Below are positions 1 to 8,755 of a DNA stretch of 64,000 bases, piece after piece (the first letter of the stretch is position 1; each line of letters begins with the position of its first letter). Source of the DNA: GCA-1730015 sp964583825 (GTDB lineage Bacteria > Pseudomonadota > Gammaproteobacteria > Granulosicoccales > Granulosicoccaceae). The stretch lies in the NCBI GenBank assembly GCA_964583825.1, contig CAZOXM010000015.1:1-64000 (forward strand), given 5' to 3'. Both the position numbers and the translations under genes were made by a program. The notes beneath the pieces are model-generated. The model searched no databases, had not been told where the DNA came from, and saw only the letters and a list, made by a program, of their open reading frames with translations.

Positions 1-38
1 TGGCAGTATACACCATCCGATGTAATTGAATGTCACAC

Positions 39-77
39 TACACTAGTGTACTGGAGCAAACAGTGTGGTCATTTGAG
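39..77. repeat. Left terminal inverted repeat of the 39-331 element
   Basis: This 39-base arm is the imperfect reverse complement of 293-331. Differences lie at 39, 42, 49, 56, 67, 72 and 73; all but the last are transitions. No clear target-site duplication flanks the two arms. Confidence 0.75.
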
Positions 78-292
78 AGCTTGTCATTTGTTCTGCAGCA
101 AGGCGCAGCTCGCTGGGAATGGCCTTCCCGTATCAATTAGGGCCCTTTTCAAGAGCTGCAACGCAGTTGCAGGGCAAATGACAGGCTCCCGCAGGGGCGG
201 CTGACTAAAGTGTGCACCTCTGTTTGAACGAGTACCTCGATAGGTACTGAAGGAGATATTTTTCAGATATATGAAGCACTTTAGTCAGTCGA

Positions 293-331
293 CTCATGTG
301 ACTACACTGTTTGTTCCAGTGCACTAGCGTG
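293..331. repeat. Right terminal inverted repeat of the 39-331 element
   Basis: This is the partner of 39-77. Its outer eight bases overlap the stop codon (324-326) and last sense codons of the minus-strand tupA gene, so the element forms the very end of that gene. Confidence 0.75.
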
Positions 332-1148
332 TGCTTGCGTTGGGATAGAACAGTTGCTGACCCCGGACGACGAATTCAGCGATTTTCTGCTGACCCGTCG
401 CACCGGTGATCCAGTCGATAAAGCGCTGTCCGCCTGCGCTGTTCACTTGCGGACACTTTTCGCTATTTACCAGTATCACGCCGTATTGATTGAACAGATC
501 ATTATCGCCCTCGAACAGAATCCGGTGGCTTTGTTTATTGCTGAAGCTAATCCAGGTTGCCCGATCAGTCAGCGTATAGGCATTCATGCCCACCGCGGTA
601 TTCAGCGTCGCCCCCATGCCTGAGCCAGTCTCGCGATACCATGCACCCGAGTGTTCCGACGGATCAAGCGCTGCTGACTGCCACAGGTGTTTCTCCTTTT
701 TGTGAGTGCCGGAATTGTCGCCGCGGGATGCAAACAGCGACTGACTTTGCGCAATGCGGCCGAGCACGTCGCTGATCCTGCCGGCGCCACCGATCCGGGC
801 GGGATCCGCTTGCGGACCAACCACCACGAAATCGTTGTACATCAACGCAAAGCGCTGTACACCGAAACCATCTGCGACAAACTGCTCCTCGGAAGCCTTT
901 GCATGTACCAGCAGTACATCACCATCACAGTTGGCCGCATTGCGAATCGCCTGTCCGGTGCCCACCGCCACGACGTGTACTTTGAGTCCGCTGTCGGCTT
1001 CAAATGCCGGCAGCAGGAATTCGTAGAGCCCGGAGTTGGCGGTTGATGTGGTTGATTGAATCAGCACGGATTCTTCTGCAGGGGCGGTTTGTGTGAACGC
1101 GAGCCCGGTAAGAAAAAGCCAAAATGCCTTGGAAACTGTTTTCATCAT
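324..1148 (-). CDS. tupA: Tungstate-type ABC transporter substrate-binding protein
   Basis: This 274-residue periplasmic protein should bind tungstate (possibly molybdate) and deliver it to the TupB/TupC importer. A signal peptide covers about residues 1-23, ending near APA-EE. It is followed by the TTST..NSGL segment typical of TupA-family oxyanion binding. The ATG at 1148 is preferred over an upstream in-frame start at 1259, because the signal peptide begins there and the stop of the ATPase gene lies at 1150-1152. It is the last gene of tupB-tupC-tupA. The natural C-terminus (around LFYPNA) is followed by only three residues before a stop that lies inside the inverted-repeat element. Tungstate rather than molybdate specificity is inferred from the family. 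Confidence 0.85.
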   Translation of the reverse strand: MMKTVSKAFWLFLTGLAFTQTAPAEESVLIQSTTSTANSGLYEFLLPAFEADSGLKVHVVAVGTGQAIRNAANCDGDVLLVHAKASEEQFVADGFGVQRFALMYNDFVVVGPQADPARIGGAGRISDVLGRIAQSQSLFASRGDNSGTHKKEKHLWQSAALDPSEHSGAWYRETGSGMGATLNTAVGMNAYTLTDRATWISFSNKQSHRILFEGDNDLFNQYGVILVNSEKCPQVNSAGGQRFIDWITGATGQQKIAEFVVRGQQLFYPNASTR

Positions 1149-1149
1149 A

Positions 1150-1887
1150 TTAGCCGTGTTGTTCTGGCAGGTGTCCGTCGATAAATGACTGACAATAGGC
1201 GGAGTCCGGGCGGTTAAAGAACGCGTCGGCCGGGCGGTGTTCCTCGACGGTGCCGTCATTGAGGAAGACGATTTCTGATGCGAGTCTGCGGGCCTGCCCC
1301 AGATCGTGAGTGACCATAAAAATCTTGATGGATCGTCGGGCGGCGCGATTGATCAGGTGCTCCATCTTTCTGGTGGCGTCCGGATCCAGATTGGCGGTGG
1401 GTTCGTCCAGAAAAAGCACAGAAGGTGCGACCGCCAGCGCCCTGGCAAATGCCAGTCGTTGTTGTTCACCCCCCGAAAGTGTCCGAGCCGGCTGCCCGGC
1501 CAGTGGGGTCAACTCCGCCAATTGCAGCAGTTCGGCGCAGGAGACCGACCGGTCGGCGTGGGGTAGCTTAAGTGCAAAGCGGATATTCGCGGCAACCGAA
1601 CGGTTCAACAGTACCGGCTTTTGGAAAACCATGGCCTGCTCCCGCCTGATGGCGTCTGTGGGCAGTCGCTCGGAGCCCCAGGCAATCTCGCCTGCATTCG
1701 GTCTGACCATGCCGTGGAGCAGTTTCAGCAGCACACTTTTGCCCGCGCCGTTGTGTCCGAGTACGACCGTCGGCCCGGCTGTGGAGATCGAGAAACTGAT
1801 GTTTGAGATGATCTGCGTCGCACCGACGGCATAGCTGAGACCACTCACCCGGAGCGGCAGCAACCGATGTGCGGTACTCTGATTCAT
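1150..1887 (-). CDS. tupC: Tungstate-type ABC transporter ATP-binding protein
   Basis: This 245-residue ABC ATPase should power oxyanion import with TupB and TupA. It has a Walker A (GHNGAGKS, residues 44-51), a signature motif (LSGGEQQR, 137-144) and a Walker B (VLFLDEP, about 157-163) followed by the D-loop. Its ATG overlaps the tupB stop by four bases (ATGA), indicating translational coupling, and tupA starts one base beyond its stop. The family call rests mainly on the neighbours, since the ATPases of small oxyanion importers look alike. Confidence 0.85.
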   Translation of the reverse strand: MNQSTAHRLLPLRVSGLSYAVGATQIISNISFSISTAGPTVVLGHNGAGKSVLLKLLHGMVRPNAGEIAWGSERLPTDAIRREQAMVFQKPVLLNRSVAANIRFALKLPHADRSVSCAELLQLAELTPLAGQPARTLSGGEQQRLAFARALAVAPSVLFLDEPTANLDPDATRKMEHLINRAARRSIKIFMVTHDLGQARRLASEIVFLNDGTVEEHRPADAFFNRPDSAYCQSFIDGHLPEQHG

Positions 1888-2579
1888 ACCGCTGCCTGCC
1901 GGCGCACGCTGTACACGGTGGCGTTTACGCTCAACGCGATCAGCAACAGTATCATGCCCAGTGCCAGCGCCATCGCCAGTTCTCCTTTAGAGGTCTCCAG
2001 TGCGATGGCGGTGGTCATCACCCGGGTGAGGTGATTAATATTGCCGCCCACGACGATCACAGCACCGACTTCCGAAATCGCCCGCGCAAACCCGGCCATT
2101 GCCACCGTGAGCAGGCTGGTTCGGGTATCCCACAGCATGGCCTGGATTGAAGTCAGGCGATCCACACAAAGCGACTGAAAAAGTGGCTGGTATTCGACCC
2201 AGGTGTCTTCTATCACCTCTTTTGTCAGTGCCGCGACGATCGGCAGTACGAGAAATATCTGCACGAGAATCATCGCCCACGGGGTATACAGCAATTGCAT
2301 CCAGCCCATCGGGCCCGATGCGGACAGCAGCATGTAGAAAACAAGTCCCAGCACCACCGGCGGCATGCCCATCAAGGTATTCAGCACGACGGTGACCATC
2401 CATTTCCCGCGAAAGCGACGCACCGCGAGCAGCGCTCCCAGCGGCATGCCCAGCAGACAGGCGATCAGCGTGGCACTCAGGCTCACCTTAAGCGAGAGCG
2501 TGACGATCTCAACCAGCGCCGGATCGAGGCTGGTTATCAGTCGGGAGGCATGGGCAAAGGAATGCCAGATATCCTGCAT
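1884..2579 (-). CDS. tupB: Tungstate-type ABC transporter permease
   Basis: This 231-residue inner-membrane permease has about five to six hydrophobic helices. It has the usual EAA-type cytoplasmic loop in its C-terminal half (near FARAISEVGAVIVVGGN), where the ATPase docks. It is the first gene of the tup operon, with an ATG at 2579. An 8-bp stem-loop occupies the ribosome-binding region just upstream (see 2581-2611). The gene lies 74 bp downstream of folE on the same strand, so read-through from folE is possible. Tungstate specificity is inherited from the TupA call. Confidence 0.85.
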   Translation of the reverse strand: MQDIWHSFAHASRLITSLDPALVEIVTLSLKVSLSATLIACLLGMPLGALLAVRRFRGKWMVTVVLNTLMGMPPVVLGLVFYMLLSASGPMGWMQLLYTPWAMILVQIFLVLPIVAALTKEVIEDTWVEYQPLFQSLCVDRLTSIQAMLWDTRTSLLTVAMAGFARAISEVGAVIVVGGNINHLTRVMTTAIALETSKGELAMALALGMILLLIALSVNATVYSVRRQAAV

Positions 2580-2580
2580 G

Positions 2581-2611
2581 AATTTCCGGAATTGGGCTTT
2601 ATTCGGAAATT
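2581..2611 (-). promoter_or_regulatory. Leader hairpin covering the tupB ribosome-binding site
   Basis: On the minus-strand mRNA, bases 2611-2604 (AATTTCCG) pair perfectly with 2588-2581 (CGGAAATT) around a 15-base loop. The downstream arm contains the only GGA-type Shine-Dalgarno candidate and ends one base before the tupB ATG. When folded, it should hide the ribosome-binding site. I do not recognise it as a Moco/Tuco riboswitch; it is far too short. Confidence 0.4.
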
Positions 2612-2653
2612 TTGCCTAATTATGCATTGTTTGTATAGCGCGCAACCCGCCGC

Positions 2654-3193
2654 CTAGCGAAGCAGACTTAAAAATTCGTTGCGCGTATTGATATCGGATT
2701 TGAACCGTCCGAGCATCACGGAAGTAGTCATGGTTGAATTCTGTTTTTCGACCCCTCGCATCATCATGCACAAGTGCTTCGACTCAACGACCACCCCAAC
2801 GCCCTGGCCGTCGGCCACGGTCTGGACCGCATCGGCGATTTGCTTGGTCAGGTTTTCCTGGATCTGCAGGCGCCGCGCGTACATATCGACGATGCGTGCG
2901 ATTTTCGACAACCCGATCACCTTGCCCTGAGGCAGGTAGGCAACATGACACTTGCCGATGAACGGCAGCATATGGTGCTCGCACATCGAGTACAGCTCGA
3001 TATCCTTGACGATCACCATCTCGTCGCTGTCCGATTCGAAGACGGCGTTGTTGACGATCTGTTCGAGCGTTTGCGTGTATCCCTGGGTCAGGAAAGCGAG
3101 CGCTTTGGCAGCCCGGGCAGGGGTCTTGACCAGACCTTCCCGGTCCGGATCTTCGCCGATTTGTTGAATAATTTTTTTGAATTCGTTTTGCAC
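2654..3193 (-). CDS. folE: GTP cyclohydrolase I
   Basis: This 179-residue enzyme converts GTP to 7,8-dihydroneopterin triphosphate, the first step of tetrahydrofolate (and queuosine-type) synthesis. The zinc ligands Cys71 and His74 (in MCEHHMLPF) and Cys142 (in ESKHLCMMMRGV) are all present. Length matches the short bacterial form. Translation starts at a GTG (3193). It is divergent from fadE across about 165 bp and followed by tupB on the same strand. Cytoplasmic and homodecameric in the known family. Confidence 0.97.
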   Translation of the reverse strand: MQNEFKKIIQQIGEDPDREGLVKTPARAAKALAFLTQGYTQTLEQIVNNAVFESDSDEMVIVKDIELYSMCEHHMLPFIGKCHVAYLPQGKVIGLSKIARIVDMYARRLQIQENLTKQIADAVQTVADGQGVGVVVESKHLCMMMRGVEKQNSTMTTSVMLGRFKSDINTRNEFLSLLR

Positions 3194-3358
3194 TTCGTGG
3201 TCCGAAATGGTTCAGGTGGCAGGAAATCGCTAGTCAGTGACGCTGGAATTGTGATCGATGCGATGCAGCGATTCAATTTCAGATTGCTGAAAAGCCTATA
3301 TACTTAAGAAATAAAGATTTTTTATGATCCCGGCGAACGGGAGCTGACAGGAAATTTG

Positions 3359-5830
3359 ATGACCTTACTCCTTTGTCTTGTACTTGTTTTCGTTGGTGTT
3401 TTTCTGCTGGCGAACTACGCCCGGAATCTCGCCAGTATCACCGCGGTGTTTGCGCTGGTACTGCTTGGGTTCACTCTGCTTGGCGTGGTTGGCGGGTTTA
3501 TTGGCGGACTGCTGTGGCTCGGGCTGATTGCCGCTGCGGTGGTGATGAATGTCCCGTCAATCAGGCAAAAGCTGCTCTCGGTGCCGTTGCTGCGCTACGT
3601 CAGAGCGGTGCTGCCTCCGATGAGCCAGACCGAGCGCGATGCGATCGAAGCCGGCACGGTGTGGTGGGAATCGGAACTGTTTCGTGGCAATCCGGACTGG
3701 CAGAAGCTGATGAGCACGCCGCCCGCGACGCTGACCGAAAAAGAGCAGGCTTTCCTCGACGGACCGACCAACGAGCTCTGTGCAATGCTCGATGACTGGG
3801 AAATTACCTACGAACATAACGATTTGCCGCCACGCATCTGGGACTTCATCAAACAGCACCGATTTTTCGGGATGGTGATACCGGAAGAGTATGGGGGCCT
3901 CGGCTTCACAGCTTATGGCCACTCCGCCGTCGTGACCCGGATTTCGGCGCGCAGTGTGACCGCAGGATCAACCGTGATGGTGCCAAACTCGCTTGGACCG
4001 GCAGAGCTCTTGCTGCATTACGGGACCGAGGAACAGCGAAACTATTACCTGCCGCGTCTCGCAACAGGCGAGGAGATTCCCTGTTTTGCGCTGACCGGAC
4101 CAAGCGCCGGCTCCGACGCCGCGTCCATCCCGGATTTCGGTATTGTGTGCCGGCAAATGCACGAAGGCAGCGAAACCCTGGGTCTGCGGGTCAACTGGGA
4201 CAAGCGCTACATTACCCTTGGCCCGGTGGCCACTATTGTCGGTCTGGCATTCAAGGCCTACGATCCCGACGGCCTGCTCGGTGGTGAAGAAGATCTGGGC
4301 ATCACCTGCGCACTGATTCCGGCGAATACGCCGGGTGTAACCATCGGACGTCGTCATTTTCCGCTGAACCAGGGCTTCATGAACGGACCCAACAGCGGTC
4401 GGGATGTGTTTGTGCCGATGGAGTGGATTATCGGTGGGCAGGATAATCTCGGGCGCGGCTGGCGTATGCTGATGGAGTCGCTGTCGACCGGGCGCGGCAT
4501 TTCTCTGCCTTCATCCGGGGCTGCCGCCGGCATGGCTGCGGCTCGTTTTACCGGTGCCTATGCCAGAGTGCGCAAGCAGTTCAACATACCGATCGGCAAA
4601 TTCGAGGGGGTAGAGGAAGCGCTCGCGCGGATTGGCGGGCTGACCTATCTCATGGACTCCGGGCGGCGCGTCACCTGTGCCGCGCTTGATCAGGGCGAAA
4701 GGCCCTCGGTCGTGAGTGGCATTCTCAAATACTTCAATACCGCCAACATGAGAGATGTGCTGAACGATGCGATGGACGTGCACGGTGGCAAGGGTATTTG
4801 TATGGGGCCGAGCAATTACCTGGCGCGTGCCTATCAGGGAGTTCCGGTCGGCATTACCGTGGAAGGGGCGAACATATTGACTCGCAGTATGATTGTCTTC
4901 GGGCAGGGTGCGATGCGTTGTCACCCGCATCTGGTCGAGGAGATCGAAGCCGCGTCGCTGCCGGATGAGGACGAAGCGCTGCAGAAGTTTGACCGTGCGC
5001 TGACCGGCCACATTACTTATGCGGTCAACAGTGGTGCTCAGGCCATGTTTCACGGCTTGACCCGCGGACGATTTGCCAGCACTCCGGTGGGAGGACCCAC
5101 CGCGAAGTATTTCAGACGTCTGGGCAGAATGAGCGCCGGTTACTCGTTTTTGGCTGACTTTACCCTCCTTTTCCTGGGCGGCGCGCTGAAGCGTAAGGAA
5201 AAACTGTCGGGGCGTTTCGCTGATGGACTCATTTACATGTATATGTGTTCTGCGGCCCTGAAACGGTTTGAAGACGACGGTCGACCGGAGGAAGACCTGC
5301 CACTGATCGAGTGGGGTGCAAAATACTGCATCTACGAGACTCAGGTCGCCCTCGATCAGATTCTGAGGAATTTCCCCAACAAATGGGTTGGTCTGGTATT
5401 GCGCGGCGTGATGTTTCCGCTCGGAAGGCGTTTCCGCACGCCGAATGACCGGTTGGGCCGCAAGGTTGCCGGGTTGTTGCTCGAGCCGGGTGAAACACGG
5501 GATCGCTTAACCGCGGCGCTGTACAACACCGAAAATCCGGACGATGTTACCGGCTGCCTGGAGGTGGCGATGAAACTGGCGATCGAAGCAGACCCGATTG
5601 AGAAATCCCTGAAGGACCGTGACCTCAGAAAGCCGTACGATACCGATTACACCACTTGGCTCAACGATCTGGTGGCGCAGGAGCATCTAAGCCGACAGCA
5701 GGCTGATTTGCTCGCGGCCTCCGCCGAGGCGACGCACAAGGTAATTATGGTCGATGATTTTCCCAACGATTTCCGACAGGGAGCGGTTGTCGGTGCATCT
5801 TCGTCCGCAGACCTTGCGCGAGCCAGCTAA
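3359..5830 (+). CDS. fadE: Acyl-CoA dehydrogenase, FadE type
   Basis: This 823-residue flavoenzyme should carry out the first oxidation step of fatty acid beta-oxidation. Like enterobacterial FadE (about 814 residues), it has an N-terminal hydrophobic region (about residues 1-62) before the acyl-CoA dehydrogenase core, and a long C-terminal extension. The core shows the FAD/acyl-CoA segment around FALTGPSAGSDA and the conserved region around DVHGGKGI. The ATG at 3359 has an AGGA seven bases upstream and is preferred over the TTG at 3356. With two acyl-CoA ligases and acetoacetyl-CoA synthetase elsewhere in the window, it indicates active fatty-acid use. Confidence 0.95.
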   Translation: MTLLLCLVLVFVGVFLLANYARNLASITAVFALVLLGFTLLGVVGGFIGGLLWLGLIAAAVVMNVPSIRQKLLSVPLLRYVRAVLPPMSQTERDAIEAGTVWWESELFRGNPDWQKLMSTPPATLTEKEQAFLDGPTNELCAMLDDWEITYEHNDLPPRIWDFIKQHRFFGMVIPEEYGGLGFTAYGHSAVVTRISARSVTAGSTVMVPNSLGPAELLLHYGTEEQRNYYLPRLATGEEIPCFALTGPSAGSDAASIPDFGIVCRQMHEGSETLGLRVNWDKRYITLGPVATIVGLAFKAYDPDGLLGGEEDLGITCALIPANTPGVTIGRRHFPLNQGFMNGPNSGRDVFVPMEWIIGGQDNLGRGWRMLMESLSTGRGISLPSSGAAAGMAAARFTGAYARVRKQFNIPIGKFEGVEEALARIGGLTYLMDSGRRVTCAALDQGERPSVVSGILKYFNTANMRDVLNDAMDVHGGKGICMGPSNYLARAYQGVPVGITVEGANILTRSMIVFGQGAMRCHPHLVEEIEAASLPDEDEALQKFDRALTGHITYAVNSGAQAMFHGLTRGRFASTPVGGPTAKYFRRLGRMSAGYSFLADFTLLFLGGALKRKEKLSGRFADGLIYMYMCSAALKRFEDDGRPEEDLPLIEWGAKYCIYETQVALDQILRNFPNKWVGLVLRGVMFPLGRRFRTPNDRLGRKVAGLLLEPGETRDRLTAALYNTENPDDVTGCLEVAMKLAIEADPIEKSLKDRDLRKPYDTDYTTWLNDLVAQEHLSRQQADLLAASAEATHKVIMVDDFPNDFRQGAVVGASSSADLARAS

Positions 5831-6020
5831 TGCGGGGATGAGCATATTGAAACGCAGATCACAGTCGCCATAATTTATTCAGTAAAAACACGGGTGCTCG
5901 GGACCATCAAGCTCATTCGAATCAATAGTATACTGCCGTATTCTGGAAGAACTGTGCAAAACAAGGGTTTACACAGTCGTTCAGTTGTTACACATCGTGT
6001 CGAAAGAAATACTGTAGGTT

Positions 6021-6338
6021 ATGCCAGACAAAGAGATCATTGAAGACGCCGGAACAGCCGTTGAGGTTGCCAAACCAGTTCTTAAGAAGCCGCCGATGTA
6101 TAAGGTTGTGCTGCTTAATGACGATTACACCCCGATGGAGTTTGTCGTTCTGGTGCTCGAGAGCTTTTTCTCAATGGATCGGGAAAAGGCGACTCAGGTC
6201 ATGCTGCATGTCCACAGCCGGGGGAAGGGAGTTTGCGGGGTATTCACTCGCGAGCTGGCGGAGACAAAAGTTGTCCATGTGAACCAGTTTTCACGTGACA
6301 ACCAGCATCCGTTAATGTGTGATATGGAAGAGGCGTAG
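6021..6338 (+). CDS. clpS: ATP-dependent Clp protease adaptor ClpS
   Basis: This 105-residue adaptor delivers N-degron substrates to ClpAP. The core around PMYKVVLLNDDYTPMEFV and the helix with VMLHVHSRGKGVCG match the ClpS N-degron pocket and ClpA contact surfaces. The first 20 residues are the usual variable acidic tail. It lies 46 bp upstream of clpA on the same strand, the standard gene pair. Confidence 0.97.
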   Translation: MPDKEIIEDAGTAVEVAKPVLKKPPMYKVVLLNDDYTPMEFVVLVLESFFSMDREKATQVMLHVHSRGKGVCGVFTRELAETKVVHVNQFSRDNQHPLMCDMEEA

Positions 6339-6384
6339 CCTTGGTGAGAAAAACAATAAATAACAATATAGAGAGACCCGCGGG

Positions 6385-8643
6385 ATGTTGAGCAAAGAAC
6401 TCGAATTCACGTTGAATAACGCGTTTAAGGAAGCGCGCGAAAAACGTTACGAATTCATGACAGTGGAACATCTGCTACTAGCCCTGTTAGACAACCCCAC
6501 TGCGGCGCAGGTCCTGCGTTCGTGTGGTGGTGATCTCGAATCGCTGCGCACAGAACTCGTCGAGTTCATCGACGAAAATACGCCGCTGCTTGACGATTCG
6601 GACAACCGGGAAACTCAGCCGACACTCGGTTTCCAGCGGGTGTTGCAGCGAGCTGTATTTCACGTTCAGTCGTCCGGTAAGAAAGAAGTCACCGGGGCGA
6701 ATGTGCTGGTTGCAATTTTCGGAGAGCAGGACTCCCACACCGTTTACCTGCTAAACAAACAAAACGTTACTCGACTGGATGTCGTTAATTACATATCGCA
6801 CGGCATCTCGAAAATACCTGACGAAGATAAAAGCGATCTGGAAGATCTCAGTGCGGAAGGCAATATGGAAGAGGGTGAGTCCGAAGCCTCGCCGCTCGAC
6901 AAATACGCGACCAATCTGAACCAGCGCGCCAAAGACGGAAAAATCGATCCGCTGATTGGGCGCGAGAAAGAAATCGAACGCTCCGCGCAGATACTCTGTC
7001 GTCGTCGCAAGAACAATCCGCTGCTGGTCGGTGAAGCCGGTGTTGGCAAAACGGCTATTGCCGAGGGACTTGCGCTCAAGATTGTTGCTGGTGAAATGCC
7101 GGAAGTCCTGCTGGAAAGCACCATTTATTCGCTGGATCTCGGTGCGCTGGTCGCAGGCACCAAGTACCGCGGTGACTTCGAAAAGCGCCTTAAAGCGGTG
7201 CTTGCCCAGCTGCAAAAAGACGAAGGCGCGATTTTGTTTATCGATGAGATCCACACCATTATCGGCGCCGGTGCGGCTTCCGGCGGTGTGATGGATGCGT
7301 CGAATCTGATCAAACCGATGCTTGCCACCGGTGAACTCAAATGTATCGGATCAACCACCTATCAGGAGTATCGCGGTATATTCGAAAAGGATCGTGCACT
7401 GTCGCGGCGATTCCAGAAAGTGGATGTGGTGGAGCCGACCGTTTCAGAGACAGTCGAAATACTCAAGGGGCTGAAAGGCAACTTTGAAACCTTCCACGAT
7501 GTGAAGTACTCAAGCAACGCGCTAAAGGCGGCGGCTGAGCTTTCCGACCGCTATGTGAATGATCGCTTTCTGCCCGACAAGGCCATCGATATTATCGACG
7601 AAGCTGGTGCCAGCAGACGGTTGCAGGGCAGTCAGAAGAAAACGATTGGTGTTCGCGAAATCGAGTCGATCGTTGCAAAAATCGCGCGGATACCGGAGAA
7701 GAGCGTGTCGTCCACCGACATGGAGAAGCTCAAGAATCTGTCCCGCGATCTGAGCATGCTGGTTTTTGGTCAGGACCCGGCGATCGAGCAGTTGTCCGCT
7801 GCAATTAAAATGTCCCGTTCGGGCCTCGGACCGGAAGATCGGCCGATTGGTAGTTTCCTTTTCGCCGGACCCACCGGGGTTGGTAAAACTGAAGTGACCA
7901 AGCAGCTTGCCAAGGTGCTCGGCATTGAGTTCCTGCGGTTTGATATGTCGGAATATATGGAGCGGCATACCGTTTCACGACTCATCGGTGCACCTCCCGG
8001 GTACGTTGGATACGATCAGGGTGGCCTGCTGACAGACGCCGTGATTCAGAACCCGCATTGCGTACTGCTGCTCGATGAAATTGAAAAGGCGCATCCGGAT
8101 GTATTCAACCTGCTGCTGCAGGTAATGGATCACGGCACGCTGACTGACAACAACGGTCGCAAAGCTGATTTTCGCAACGTGATTCTCGTGATGACTACCA
8201 ACGCCGGCGCTGAATCCATCAGTCGTCCCAGCCTGGGCTTCACCACGCAGGATCACTCCAGTGACGGGCTTGAGGCAATTAACAAGTTCTTCACACCGGA
8301 ATTCCGCAATCGTATTGACAGCATTATTCAGTTCCAGCCGCTCGATAAGAAGATCATTCTCAACGTGGTGGATAAGTTCCTGTTCGAACTGGAAGCGCAG
8401 CTGAATGAGAAGAACGTCAATATTGATGTGACCGAGAGCGCCAAGGGCTGGCTGGCAGACAACGGCTTTGATACCAAAATGGGGGCACGGCCAATGGCTC
8501 GTGTGATCCGTGAAAATATCAAAAAGCCACTGGCCGACGAGATCTTGTTTGGCACGCTGTCCAAGGGTGGCAAGGTGATAGTGGATCTCGATGAGTTCGG
8601 TGACCTCGCCTTTGAAATCGAGAACGCCGAAGAAACGGTGTAG
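6385..8643 (+). CDS. clpA: ATP-dependent Clp protease ATP-binding subunit ClpA
   Basis: This 752-residue AAA+ unfoldase feeds substrates to ClpP. A double Clp N-domain (about residues 1-145) and a charged acidic linker (about 146-170) come first. Two AAA+ modules follow, with Walker A motifs GEAGVGKT (216-223) and GPTGVGKT (near 494). Walker B motifs are ILFIDEIH and VLLLDEIE. Length matches ClpA rather than ClpB, and no coiled-coil middle domain is seen. Translation probably couples loosely with clpS. A strong stem-loop terminator lies about 70 bp downstream. Confidence 0.97.
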   Translation: MLSKELEFTLNNAFKEAREKRYEFMTVEHLLLALLDNPTAAQVLRSCGGDLESLRTELVEFIDENTPLLDDSDNRETQPTLGFQRVLQRAVFHVQSSGKKEVTGANVLVAIFGEQDSHTVYLLNKQNVTRLDVVNYISHGISKIPDEDKSDLEDLSAEGNMEEGESEASPLDKYATNLNQRAKDGKIDPLIGREKEIERSAQILCRRRKNNPLLVGEAGVGKTAIAEGLALKIVAGEMPEVLLESTIYSLDLGALVAGTKYRGDFEKRLKAVLAQLQKDEGAILFIDEIHTIIGAGAASGGVMDASNLIKPMLATGELKCIGSTTYQEYRGIFEKDRALSRRFQKVDVVEPTVSETVEILKGLKGNFETFHDVKYSSNALKAAAELSDRYVNDRFLPDKAIDIIDEAGASRRLQGSQKKTIGVREIESIVAKIARIPEKSVSSTDMEKLKNLSRDLSMLVFGQDPAIEQLSAAIKMSRSGLGPEDRPIGSFLFAGPTGVGKTEVTKQLAKVLGIEFLRFDMSEYMERHTVSRLIGAPPGYVGYDQGGLLTDAVIQNPHCVLLLDEIEKAHPDVFNLLLQVMDHGTLTDNNGRKADFRNVILVMTTNAGAESISRPSLGFTTQDHSSDGLEAINKFFTPEFRNRIDSIIQFQPLDKKIILNVVDKFLFELEAQLNEKNVNIDVTESAKGWLADNGFDTKMGARPMARVIRENIKKPLADEILFGTLSKGGKVIVDLDEFGDLAFEIENAEETV

Positions 8644-8705
8644 CGACTGACTGAGCCCGTCGCTTCGGGCTAAAGTCTGCGCCGGGTTAAACGAGAGGGG
8701 TAAAC

Positions 8706-8737
8706 GAAAAAGGCACAACGCGAGTTGTGCCTTTTTT
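8706..8737. terminator. Bidirectional intrinsic terminator between clpA and infA
   Basis: A perfect 9-bp stem (8711-8719 with 8724-8732) has a GCGA tetraloop, with an A-run before it and a T-run after it. It can therefore terminate both clpA (plus) and infA (minus). A weaker GC-rich hairpin lies just after the clpA stop, near 8652-8672. Confidence 0.9.
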
Positions 8738-8755
8738 GTCGTTTTGATACCCGGT

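Larger units (their letters stand above)
39..331 (+). ncRNA. Candidate structured RNA or MITE-like nested inverted-repeat element
   Basis: Bases 39-77 pair with 293-331 (39 positions: 32 Watson-Crick, 5 G-U, 2 mismatches). Inside, arm A pairs 77-98 with 167-188 (18 Watson-Crick, 4 G-U), then 105-111 with 153-159, and is capped by a 5-bp hairpin at 115-129. Arm B pairs 201-212 with 277-288 (12 bp, perfect) and holds a perfect 7-bp hairpin at 231-248. The result is a three-way junction. Nine of the eleven non-Watson-Crick positions in the outer stem and arm A are G-U wobbles if the plus strand is RNA; on the minus strand they would be A-C mismatches. This favours a plus-strand transcript. The long terminal inverted repeats also fit a non-autonomous mobile element. 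No ORF in it looks real and I recognise no known RNA family. Confidence 0.6.

Noticed and set aside
2612..2653. ModE-type operator upstream of tupB
   Set aside because: Only one TATAGCG-like half-site is visible and I could not find the matching half at a proper distance.
7975..8718. Long antisense frame (247 codons)
   Set aside because: It mirrors clpA, which is certain, and shows no independent features.
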